Of a stretch of DNA of 64,000 nucleotides, positions 11,998 to 22,900 are shown in pieces (within the stretch, counting starts at the first letter, position 1; each line of letters opens with the position of its first letter). A program made the position numbers and the translations under genes. The stretch lies in assembly GCA_007922225.1 (NCBI GenBank), contig ML679962.1:38889863-38953862 (forward strand). Reading direction: 5' to 3'. The DNA is from Emydura subglobosa. Taxonomy: Eukaryota; Chordata; Testudines; Chelidae. The notes below the pieces were generated by a model, which had not been told where the DNA came from, ran no database searches, and saw only the letters and a list, made by a program, of their open reading frames with translations.

Positions 11998-12262
11998 GGT
12001 TTTTTTTAAATCAAAAGGTCACGTAGTACCAACTCAAATGCCTTACTGAAGGCAAAGTACATTAGGTCGTCTCTGTTAGCTTTATCGACCAAATTTATAA
12101 ACTCAAAAAATACCAAGCTAGTTTGGCAGGATCTATATTCAATAAACCCATGTCAATCTCCATTAATTACATTACCCTCCTTTAATTCTTTACTCATCAA
12201 GTCCCCTGTCAGCTATTACATTATCTTGCCCAGGTTCAATTACCTTACCAAACCTTTACTCA
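11998..12262 (-). mobile_element. CR1 LINE fragment (reverse transcriptase part)
   Basis: On the minus strand the segment aligns with the CR1 reverse transcriptase stretch just before and including the catalytic region. The DFSKAFD-type box reads AFSKAFE here (bases 12056-12027), and the conserved CQTNL-type box upstream is degraded to CQTSL. It resembles the sequence at 52322-52456 on the plus strand, so both derive from the same CR1 subfamily. It is heavily mutated and 5' and 3' truncated. Confidence 0.75.
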
Positions 12263-12269
12263 TGGACAT

Positions 12270-15200
12270 GGTTCTGACTTTAAGACATCTGTGGCCTCAT
12301 TCGTGAGGGAGAGCAACTCCAGCGTAACAATTAACCTGCGTGGAACCAAAACCTTTAAATCAGACCTGCAGAATGAGGCTGTCAAGCCGTATACAGCAGC
12401 CCTGGAACCGCTTACTGAGGGGTGAGGTGGGCTCTCTATCACTTGAAATATTCAATTCCAGAACCTGCGGGGGTCTCCCTCACCCAAGGTCTAAGTCCCA
12501 ACCACCAGGCCATCCACATAGTATGTCAGTCTCTCTCTCAGACCCAGACCAGAGCTGACAAAGCTGTGCTGAGGAAGAGCTTGTTGAAATGCAAATGTCT
12601 CCACGAAATGTCTCCACTTGGACAAAACAGCGTATTTTGCTGAAATTTCATCTAGTCCAAACTGTTCCAACCAGCTCCAGCTTTGCGCCCTGAGCTTATT
12701 ACCAATCATCAGCATTCAGAGCTGCACCTGCTGCTGCTGGCCCAGCATGCCACCTGCCAGGACTACATCTTCCCCCTCCTCGTATTATCAATCACTCCTG
12801 CAGAAAACTACAGAAGTGGTGCTTCTAAGAGACACATCTGGAATCTGAAACGCTCCCAACTCATCAAGCTGAGTTTATAACTCCCACTTCTTTTGCTTCT
12901 TGACCAACTGCTCAGTATCTGCCGACTTTTTTAATACCTTTATATCTACTGAAGAACAATCTGCTCTGTGTGAGCGCCGCCAGCTAATTTCCCCAAATCA
13001 AACACCTGCCCAGACAATCATAAATTCAACAAGAAAAATCAGATTTCAGTAAAAAGCTGCATTTACTTTCCAACAAGACAATGATTATCCATTAAACAAT
13101 GAGGCAGTGTAATTAACATGGCACTAAATAATAACTGGAATTATTAGAAAGGGTGTCTTTATAAATCAATGGAAGAGCCAGAGTTTAGGAACAATTTTAT
13201 CTCTGTCAAAACACATGAATACTAAACAGAAGCCTGCTCTCCATGCAAAAAAAAAAGCCATGTCAGAACTCTCCATAGTCCCCCCCTGCTCTGATAACCC
13301 CCGGGATAGGGCTCACCAGGACTTTGGTTTGGCAACTTATAGGACAAGCTCCAAGACTCTCCAGTGTTCCCATAGCTTCTGAAGGGACCAGGGAGCTGGT
13401 TAGAGGATTGGCTGGATTCGTTATTTGATTTTCGTACAATATACTGCACAGATGCAAAGAGACCTGGTCCCTGCCACAGACAGCATGGACCATAAAAGAT
13501 TATAAAAGACAGACGGGAGTAAAACAAAGGCGAGATACCAGTAAGGTGGCCAAGGAGGGGCTGGAAGATGGGGGCAATCCTGGATTGGGTTTTGTTCAGG
13601 TTGCAAATTCTTTCATGCTTCCCGTGTCTAGATGGGCCAGACAGCAAGTGTGAAAAATCAGGATGAGGATTGGAGCGAATAGGTGCCTGTATAAAACAAA
13701 GCCCCAGATATCAGGACTGTGCCTATAAAATCGGAACATCTGCCTGGGTCCCTGTGCTTCTAAACCAATTCCTTTTACATACTGCACTTTCAATGTGCTT
13801 ACTCAAGCCCAGAAAATACCTGACAAATTGGTAGACACAGGTTCAAAAGGACTGCTTCCACCATCCTCCCATGTGCTGGGAAGAGGAGGAGGAGACTGCT
13901 GAAGACACACTCCTCTTTATAGATATTTTGTTGCCCACCCCTTGAACTTATTTCTCTAAAGTTTAGATGAATTCAACTGGGAGTTAGAGAAACTCAGGAC
14001 ATGGGACTGGGAGACACCTCTGTTCATCAGTTGTAATTCCTTGCTATCATGACATTTTGATTAAAAACTAGAATGATATAAAATTAACATGGCACACATT
14101 AAATGGATTAAAAACTGATAGGTCTCAAATGTAATTGTAAATGGGGTAGTAGTATCCATGGCTGTGCCACATTGACAATTTATGTTCAGCAAATTCTAGC
14201 ATATCTGCTGTTAATCATTCAATCATGTTATCCAGATAGGAATAGTCAACAGTATCCAGTAATGCATGCTGGCAGGAAGTTCAGGTGGTTTCTGAATCAA
14301 CTAAAATATGGGTAATCTGTTCATGCCTATCAGACTACTATATTATCACTTATAGGTGTTTTGATCAACTCTCCCCCTGAGCACATTTCTACAGGACATG
14401 AGACATTCAGTCAGACATGAAAGACCAGAGTCAGTTTTAATATTCAGGGACTTGAAAGAGATGCCTGGGGGTTATCTGGGAAGACCCACAACTCTCGGTG
14501 GACTCAGAGAGGGAAGTAGGCCTCCCTTCCCTAGCTGGGATGCTGAAGGAAGTTCTTTTTGTGGTTAAACAGGGCTGACCAAGCCCCGGCTATGATTCAA
14601 ATTCCCATCTGAGACCCTGCCATGGGGGGAGAGTCATCAGAAATAAATGCGTACTGGCATGTGGTTTTGCCCAAAGAAATGGGAAACCTGCCTGCTTGAT
14701 TTATTGTTTCGCTTGGTTTTAGATCTGCAAAGGTAATTTTTTCTATTATTTTGCACAAAGATTCCAAAAGAGACATAGATGCGACTAGCTGACAAAGCAA
14801 TCCAAAAAAATGCTCTCCTCAAGTATTTGTTCCTGAAAGAAAAGGGCAGAGTACTGTATCATGACGGTATTTATCAAAGTTCTGACTATTTAAACTAGCA
14901 TCATAGTCAGGTTACTGGCCTGTACAGAGGAAGCAAAACCTGCAGCATTATTAGTTTTGAGTAAAGAACCTTTTGCGGTTTTCTCATTAAGCCAGGATTA
15001 CAAAATGTGGCTAATTTACAATCTCTGCAAACCATTCCAACTGTTAAATTCTGCTTTCAAATCTCCAGTAATATATTGCACATCTATCCCTCCATTTACA
15101 TGAACAAGTAGAAATACCTGTTGGATTAAATGAAAAGCTTGTTAAAAATTCCACAGAAGGCGATTCCACAGTTCATTACCTTTGCCTTCTCTGGCGTCAT

Positions 15201-15925
15201 TGCAGTTAATAGGAATCAGCACTTCAACATTTCATAGGGTAGTAACCTACCCACTAGATTCAAGAGCATTAGCAACGCATCTGCTAATCTTGTTCAGATT
15301 AAACTTGTCACCATTACAATTCACCATTAAACTCTAGGTTTTAGATTAAATTCAAATTCCATTTAGAACAGCTATTCTCCCCCCTTCCACCCTTTCTGCA
15401 GGGACTGAAAGCAGTCAATTGTTTGCTATTATAGTCCTCATTCTAGGCGGTTTCTTTTTATCTTTAATTTGCAACCTAACTGCCCAAACAAGTCAGCTGG
15501 GTTTAGCTATTTATTGGGTTCTTATACAAAAGGCTTAATCTGTCGGTTGTCGGCACAGTGTTCATTCTGCTTGTTCCAGTTAATTCATACCTATTCTGGG
15601 AAGGTGGGATGCTGGTAGAGAGCGTATTTGATCCCGTCTCCTCCTGACAGCGAACACATCCTATTCTCTTTGTAAATTTAACACTCTTCACAGCATCATC
15701 CGACTTACACGGACATAAATGGATTATGGAGACCTGAAGTTTGGTTTCATTTCTTGTTAAATCCTACAGAACAAAGACAGCGAAGTCCCTGAAGCTCCTG
15801 TTTGGGGAAATCCACATTTCCGATCTCCCCGCTTTTTGGAAAGTTATCCAGGAATGAGGAGTTCATCCAAGATTTCATTCCATGAATTTCTGCTGGGTCA
15901 TGAAGCAGCCAGAGGGTGCTACTTG
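12270..15925. other. No recognised feature
   Basis: AT-rich sequence with scattered short frames of at most 141 codons and no recognisable domain. I see no named repeat, RNA gene or promoter that I can support. Confidence 0.45.
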
Positions 15926-15927
15926 TC

Positions 15928-16012
15928 TTATCATAGATTTTAAGGACAGAAGGCACCATTGGATCATCCAGTCTGAACTCTTGCATAAACACAGGTCTAG
16001 AGCTTCATTTGA
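15928..16012 (-). mobile_element. CR1 LINE 3' tail fragment
   Basis: The block from about 15930, containing ATAGATTTTAAGGACAGAAG and CATCCAGTCTGAACTC, is the reverse complement of a common sauropsid CR1 3' end. It corresponds to the plus-strand tail at 61950-62090. There is no coding content. Confidence 0.6.
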
Positions 16013-16014
16013 GA

Positions 16015-16945
16015 AGATAATTATAACCTGTTCTATTATTGTGTTTTATAAATACAAGCTATTATGTTCATATAGCATCATGAAGACCAAAGGCTCCTAA
16101 AGCAAAATACGCACAATACACATACAATAGATCACATCACACAACACTGAAATACAGCTCTCTCTGGGGTACAAAACAGCAGCTATTTCCTAGCACAGCA
16201 TACTTCATAACTGCTCAAGGGGAGTTTAGTCAAGACTCTAGGGCTAATATTTCTGCTCTTTAAAAGGCCCATGGCATCATTCATATGATCATGTCTTCTC
16301 CCAAAGCTGGCACCTCCAGTAGAATAATCCCACTTCACACCATGCAAGGCACTGGCTCTGAAAAGGAAGGCAGCCGCCTGCTGAATCAGCAGCACTGCCT
16401 TTCTGGGGTACCAAGAGTTTGCCGAATTCTTGCTTTCAAGTGCAAACCGAGGTCAAAGCTGCTACGTTGGTGAATGCTGAAGGAGACATAGCCGTAATCC
16501 ACAACTGATTAAAAATAAGTCATACATAAATCACTATCCTGGTCCAAAGCTTCCCAGTCACAAGTCAGATTTTAAGAATTTCTGGTCCTAGTCCTGTGAG
16601 GAGATGTGGGCAAGAGGGACTGGGCCTTATTTATAGGCTACTGTTATGTAAATGTAGCCAGGGTTGTGTGCGATTGTGATTTTTTTCCCCCTTCATGTAC
16701 TGAACGTTAAGAAACAAAAAAGCAAATTTACACAGAGCGTTTATCCAGCCAGCAGCATGTATGTGATTGGAATGATAAGCCCTCCATCAACATATGAACA
16801 AGATACTTTCTTCCTCCAAATTTTGTCTGACAACCAGCTATGCTGGTCATCACCATCCAAATTTCAACCCATGTGGCTGTGGCAGTTTCTAGGATCTGAA
16901 GTCACAGGGCTGAGTTGCTCAGGTGAGGTGCTAGACTGCTGTACA
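16015..16945. other. No recognised feature
   Basis: Mixed sequence without a long frame or recognisable repeat. Confidence 0.4.
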
Positions 16946-16946
16946 A

Positions 16947-17124
16947 CGACTCCCCACCCATGGCCCGCACAGTCTTTCAAAGTGGCCCCCTGCTCTCCTT
17001 CCGCTAACAGCAGAAGGGAGCTGCTGCTAAGGACCCAGACAGAGCGCGTTGCTGTGGGGCTACAAGACTGGGGCAGGCTCCTTGCTGCCGCCAAGGGGAC
17101 AGAGCTCAGCGCTGTCCTCCCTTT
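16947..17124 (-). mobile_element. hAT MITE copy 2, first part (interrupted)
   Basis: The block is the reverse complement of the right-hand half of the MITE at 5300-5795: shared landmarks are the GGCCCGC...GTCTTTC segment near 16962-16980 and the AGGACCCAGACAGAGCG segment near 17030-17047. It stops at 17124, where an LTR-type element begins, and resumes at 18882. The outer terminal repeat is diverged, so the outer limit is approximate. Confidence 0.75.
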
Positions 17125-17343
17125 TGTTACCAGATTTGCCCTTCACCTTGGGGTATGCTCATTTATTCGGGTTACCTTCCTGGAAGGGGGTGTGATTCTA
17201 GGGGTGTGATTCTACTAATGTACTGCTTGTGTTATTTGTGTGTTCATAGGGCTACAAGCCCCCTCCCAATGGAGGTATCCTGCAGGATCTAAGGTTGTCA
17301 GGGCTGGGTTCCTCCAGCACAACCCCCCCCACAGATACGCGCG

Positions 17344-17365
17344 CGCACACCGCACACACACACAC

Positions 17366-17399
<34 letters not shown>
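17344..17399. repeat. CA microsatellite
   Basis: Interrupted (CA)n with CG steps at its left end. It sits inside the LTR-type element. Confidence 0.95.
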
Positions 17400-17402
<3 letters not shown>

Positions 17403-17419
17403 CAGCTCAACAATGCGTC

Positions 17420-17692
17420 TGAGCAGACCGGGCTATCAGCACTCTCAGCTGACCCCTTATATGTCCCTGAACTCAGCAGGCTGGGTGACACCACACTCTC
17501 AGTGGCTACCCTTATATGCCCCTGTGCAACACACCAGAATAGAGCAGGCTGGCTACTCCCCTTAATTGCCCCTTGGAATCAATCAGGCTGGGTCAAACAG
17601 CACTTGAGCTGCACCCTCATTTGCCCCTGGATCCCATAGGCTAGGCAGAGTAGCACTTCCTGGCTGTCCCCTTCATATGCCCCTTTACACCA
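17420..17692. repeat. Degenerate tandem repeat inside the LTR-type element
   Basis: About five imperfect units of 45-65 bases, each containing a GCAGGCTGGG-like start, a GCACT/ACTCTCAG middle and a CCCCTTATATGCCCC-like end. In the better units the end reads CCTTATATG on plus, or CATATAAGG on minus, so a TATA-like or CArG-like motif recurs in each. Tandem units of this kind are common in the U3 enhancer of LTRs; function here is inference. Confidence 0.65.
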
Positions 17693-17802
17693 CAATTGTT
17701 CTAGCAGTAACCCCCTTGATGAGCAAACCCCATAGGATTTTTGGGCACTCCAGGGATCTTTGGCTTAGGTAAGAGAAGCGTTGCTACAGAGCAAAATAGG
17801 GA

Positions 17803-17902
17803 NNNNNNNNNNNNNNNNNNNNNNNNNNNNNNNNNNNNNNNNNNNNNNNNNNNNNNNNNNNNNNNNNNNNNNNNNNNNNNNNNNNNNNNNNNNNNNNNNN
17901 NN
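17803..17902. other. Assembly gap of exactly 100 N
   Basis: One hundred N, flanked on the right by an (AG)n tract (17905-17932). A round 100-base gap is usually a placeholder of unknown true length, so anything spanning it, including the LTR-type element, has uncertain size. Confidence 0.99.
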
Positions 17903-17904
17903 CA

Positions 17905-17932
17905 AGAGAGAGAGAGAGAGAGAGAGAGAGAG
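17905..17932. repeat. GA microsatellite at the gap edge
   Basis: Pure (AG)n directly after the N gap; a shorter GA tract follows at 18114-18129. The repeat probably caused the assembly break. Confidence 0.95.
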
Positions 17933-18881
17933 GCAACCAGCGTGATTATAACAGTTATTTTATTGCTAGGTATATAAAACTTATGATACTAATAGTAATA
18001 CCATACAAGGAGAGAAAAACAATCAAGCACTTACAATACTACACAATTACAATTGGGGTATTGGAGAAAGCTATCCCAGGTTTGATTACAAAAGTAGAAA
18101 GTTATACCTGGACTGAGAGAGAGAGAGAGATCAGTTGTGTTGGGGGAAGGAGGAGGGGGTTGATCTCACCACTCCATGCAGTTCAGAGGTTCCCAGGAAC
18201 AGGCTTGTCAGTTCAGGGTCTGGAGTGCTTTGAGTCTGGCAGAGCCCCCAACACGATCAGTCAGGAAGAGAAGACAGGTTACAGTGGAACTGATGCAGAG
18301 TTTAGATCCAAGCATCAGAACAGAGGTTTGAGCTTTGATAGGGGATTTGTAGATGCCAGGTTTGTTTATGGATAAACAATGTCTGGACAAAAGGAGCTGA
18401 TCATTCCTGGAAGGGCGCCTTTTCTTGAGAGAGGGCTCACAATGCAACCAGGTTTCTGTGTTTTGCATACCAATAACTAGAATGGTCTGATAACTGCGGA
18501 GCTGGATGTGTACAGGTGTTAGTTCATTTACATCAAGAGCAGGGATTTCCCAACATGCAGTGCTTCCCTGCTTCAGCAATCCCAGAGTTCAGTGCGTTCC
18601 TTGCTGTACCAATCCCAGAATTCCGTGCGTGTTCCATCTTCGATGTAGATGAAGCTTCTGTTCTCCATTCATGTGCTAACTGAGATGCTTATGAGGCATG
18701 GGGAGTTGTCTCACCCTTGATGGGGAGGGTTTCAGTTGTCTCCTGCCTTTTCATATTGAGAATGTCTTTGATTTCTGGTTCAAGCAGCCTGCCAGGTGGT
18801 GGTGGGGGGGGGGGGGTATTCAGGTGAGCAATTGGGGTTTTGCGCCCTGGTTCCCCAAGAACACAGAGCTGTTAGGTAACA

Positions 18882-19210
18882 CTTTGGCTGTAGCAGGGAG
18901 CACAGCAAAGCGCTCTGCTTGGATCCCTAGGTGCTGGGGTTCCTGCTGGAGTCAGAGGGAGGGGAGCATGGATCTCATTCCCCCTGGCTGCAGAAGGGAG
19001 CCACGGCCTAGAGACCCAGGTGGAGCACATGGGGCTACAGGACATGTGTGGTTTCTCTGCTGCAGCCAGGAGGATGGGAGATCAGTAAGGTGGCAGCCTC
19101 CTCACTGAACTTCTTCTGTCTGACTGCAGTGGGGGTGGAGGGGCTGCTGGCCGAGACTGGTGGCCCTTCATGGTTGTTAAAATTATATCTGTGGCCCTTG
19201 CGCCAATAAT
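18882..19210 (-). mobile_element. hAT MITE copy 2, second part
   Basis: Continuation of the MITE after the LTR-type insertion. It matches the reverse complement of 5300-5640: GGCTGTAGCAGGGAGCAC near 18886-18903, the GGGAGATCAGT block at 19076-19086, and ATATCTGTGGCCCTTG at 19185-19200, which corresponds to the left end of copy 1. The terminal inverted repeat is eroded after 19200. Confidence 0.8.
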
Positions 19211-19214
19211 TTCA

Positions 19215-19830
19215 CCTGTCTGGTTATAGGAGGCGTTTGTAGCATCTTTCAGCGCAATGCTAATTGGGGTTGGAAACAGAAGTCCCATAGGCAAACCTCT
19301 AGGAACAGCCACTTCTGTACTAGGCTAAGGGCTATGTTGGGATTAATAAAGCCAAAGTACAGGAAAGGGATACATCTATACCATAGACAGAGAACAAACC
19401 TTATTAGGAGCAGAGTGGAAAGTCCATCTGCACAGAACATTATCCTCCATTCTCTACAGAGTTAAGAGCAAGAGAACCATGTAACGGTGATATAGAACAT
19501 ACATAATCCTCACCTGCTATACACAACTATTAACATGTATTTTTTACTTGTTCACTTGTGGCCCATCACTTATCTCCCCAGGGAAGCTCTTCTCCCTTCA
19601 TCGCATTCCTAAACAACCAAACCATGACAAGTAACGCTCACTCATTCAGAGGTTCTAAGGCCAGAAGGAGCCACTCTCTCAAGTGCTGCCTCCCTTTCTT
19701 CTTGAATCCCATGGCACCCGCACACTGCTCGTGTGTCATTGCCATGTTATTTTAGGCCATAATTCTGTACACCCCAGTGACCATAGTGGAAAAACTCACA
19801 AGTGAAGTAAGCACATGCACGAGTCTTCAC
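19215..19830. other. No recognised feature
   Basis: Includes a short stretch near 19650-19672 (TTCTAAGGCCAGAAGGAGCC) that resembles a CR1 tail but is too short to annotate alone. Confidence 0.4.
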
Positions 19831-19834
19831 AAGA

Positions 19835-19930
19835 TCAGGGACCTAGACTGTCAACTCCACATAAGAAAGGGATCTTGCCTTCTTATTTATTTGTACAGCA
19901 CCATGCATGATCCCAGTGCTGTGCAACTTG
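19835..19930 (+). repeat. L2-like 3' tail fragment
   Basis: AGACTGTCAACTCC followed by an AAAGGGATCTTGCC block and TTTGTACAGCACCATGCA resembles the conserved ending of ancient L2-type LINE or SINE tails, also present at 28185-28310. It is short and diverged. Confidence 0.5.
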
Positions 19931-19934
19931 GCTT

Positions 19935-22900
19935 GGAAGGATTAGATTTACTGGTTAACGTCAGTGAACATCAATTTCACCATACATGCACAAAACAGCC
20001 AAAGAAATATTACACCATCAGTAAAAGAAATGTACAAAGAGGCAAAGCAAGACATCACTTGAGAACAGAGTTTGATTTTAGAATATTTATTCTGTATATT
20101 TTGACATGTGATGTTGGGAATTTGTGTTATAATAGTTACAAAGCTTTAACAATAGATGTTGTGATTCAAAAAATTAAAGTAATGTCTGGCCTACTTATTA
20201 TCTGACTCCCCCATAATTTCCCACAACTATGAAAATTTAAATGGACAAAAATAGCAAAAAACCCTTAAAAATAAATGTCAATATTATCTGCTAAAAATAT
20301 TTAAAAAATTGAGTTCTGCCAACCCTGTATATAACTATCATCATTATCATCACAGACAGGCCATTCATAAAAAGCTGAAGGCCACAGCCGGCCGGCCTTA
20401 CTCAGACAAGCCGTCTCACTCATTTCAACTGTGCCACTCACATGGGGAATGACAGCCAAATCTCAATAGCCTTACTCAAGAAGGCTCTAATCCTGAAGAC
20501 GTTTCAGACAGCAGGCTCCACTGTGCACTATTTTAAAGTAATTCCTGTGAAAGAACCTTACTGGAATAGAGAGTTGGGCCCCGAAGGGTCAGAGAGATAA
20601 TCCATTCCTTGCAGATAACGTAGTTTTTAGTCATCACGCTACATTTTATTGAAATGTAAAAACCGCAGAAGAGTTCTTAGCAACTCGAAAGAAGTTGGTG
20701 CACTAAAAGATATGACCTCACCCACCTTGTCACACTACAGTCTACTTGAGGCAAAGCTCAGCACAGAGCAAGTATTTGGAGCAGGAGGTGGTACTTGAGC
20801 GTCCAGGCTGGAGGACTCAGAGCAGAGAGCTTGGCATTTCACAAGAATGACGTCTTTACGATCACAGCCCTGACGTACTGGATGCAGTTACATTTTGAAA
20901 GATCAGAAAGTTCCATTCTTTATCATGATGTACAATAATTCAAATATGCCTGTTAGGCAGCGATTCCCAGGTCCTGGTGAAACCAGCACCTACCAAAGAT
21001 ACTGTAAAGTGTAGTCAGTGTTCTGTAGGCACACTCGTTTCACCAATATTCAGTCACAGGGGGATGAAGACCCCTCTGGACTTCCTACCAGTGAGGATTC
21101 CAATCTGCCATCTAGTCACAAGCAGCTTTTACAAATAAGGTCAAGGAAAAAAGCCTATGTAACAGGTGAGTCAACTACTTTATCAAGCTTACCCTCACTG
21201 ACTGCAACAAACACCAATTATTTCTGGTGAGCCGGTTTTACCTGAAAGCAGGATCATCCTCTTTTACCACTTCATCTGCAGCTTAGCAAATGAAAACACA
21301 AAACCAGAATGGCCATATGGAACAGCCAGATCATTTTTCAGTAACAATTCCAGAGAAGTCTTTCTCTGAACGTAGAACACTTTGCTGCAGTTTATTAATG
21401 GCCACTTTAATTGTTTGAGAGATACCCCAAAAGTAAAACATCTTATACTTAAAACCAAGGATGCAGATTTCAGGGAAAACACCAGAATGAAAGCAAATGA
21501 GCGACTAACTTCTGCGCTAATGAGCTTTAATCGACCCAACTATTCCATTTTAAAAATGCACGCTTGCAATGCAAAGTCCAGTGCCTACCACTACATACCC
21601 TTGTGTTTACAGGAGTAACCTCTAGAACACTCTCTCTCATGTTTCAAAGGACATTTAGTGGGTCTTCTGTTGTTTTATAGAGAATAATCAGAGCAGAGAG
21701 AAAAATAATCTTTTACAAATCCAGAAGGCTGGCTCCTGAACAGCCTTGAAGTACTCGCTTACAATACACACAGCTCACTGGAGAAATGTAACCCCGTGTG
21801 TGGTGCAGTGTGGTAGCTGTGCAATAGCTCAGGAAGAGCCTGACCCCAGATCCACCTCATCCAAACCTTCCCGCTCCATCCAGCCTAGCGTAGAGTCTCC
21901 TCTGATTATTGCTGCCCCCTTCTCTCATTTGCTAACTGTGATACAACACTGGGTTGCTGCCTGTTTCCATGGAGATTATCTTTACAACAGACCCCAAGGA
22001 AGCTGAAAGTATCTAGGGCCTGAAGCAGCCAGTCAAGGAGGATAGCATGTGAAATGGTGGCTCCCGCCCAGAGTGGCTCCACACCACCCCACATTACCAT
22101 CCAGGCCAGACCATCCAGTAGCAAAATATTCTCTAGTGCCAGGCACTCAAAAGGGACATCTATGAATCTAGCACCATCTGGTCAACTGGCATGATCACCC
22201 TCAGCTGTATACGTGCAATATAAGAAAATAAGGACAAAAAAAGAATGGTCTTGTCCCCTCATTAATTCACTCTGAAATTCTTTCTATGATAATTTAGTTC
22301 TAGACACCATCAGGGTGGGAGGGGTGTTACTGTTAGTCCTTAGCTTTTTGGTTGTTGGCAAAAATGGTATTTTTAAATGAACTACTCTAAATTCAGACCC
22401 AAGCTGCGACCTGTAATCTGTAGCCAATATCACAACAAAGCAGAATTCAGTTGCCATTATTTAAATGTGTCGCTGAGTGAGAGATTTCTGGAGCAAGTGA
22501 ATAATTTCAAGGCAGACACGGATGCCTGAATGTGAGAGCTTGATGGCTCAGCCCTGTATTGTTCTGACAACTTTGAGGAAAACAAATTTTAAAATCGTGA
22601 TCTCACTTCTGCACCTTTAAATACTGGTTCTGAATGTGTGGCTTATTTCCTTGCCTCAATTAAAACTTAGTTAAATTGAGTTAAATAAAAATGGAGTTAA
22701 AGAAAAGGTGAATGTATTTTCTGATTGTTTTAAAAGTTAGTTTATTGTATCCAAGAAATCTGTTTGCTGCAACTGCCATTCTTCTACTAACTTAGTGTGA
22801 AAACAGAGCTGAGATTTGGAGTAAAGCTCCCAATTACTGTAGCTACCAAGCTGAACAGAACCCTCACAGAATTTTAACGCCATATGGAAATTCACCTGCA

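Larger units (their letters stand above)
17125..18881. mobile_element. LTR-type element (solo LTR or short LTR element) inserted in the hAT MITE
   Basis: The block begins TGTTACC and ends GGTAACA, an inverted 7-base terminus with the TG...CA ends of retroviral-type LTRs. It is flanked by a 4-bp direct repeat CTTT at 17121-17124 and 18882-18885, and the MITE sequence reads continuously if the block is removed. A 4-bp duplication fits class I (gamma-like) endogenous retroviruses, but I see no coding region, primer-binding site or tract that proves it. The length, 1757 bases including a 100-base N gap, is long for a solo LTR; the gap may hide more. A TATATAAA lies at 17971-17978 on plus and an AATAAA on minus near 17960, so orientation is not settled. 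Confidence 0.7.

Noticed and set aside
17344..17399. CA repeat as a possible Z-DNA regulatory element
   Set aside because: Ordinary microsatellite inside a repeat element; nothing in the sequence supports a specific role.
17741..17977. Open frame across the N gap
   Set aside because: It is read through unknown bases and a GA microsatellite.
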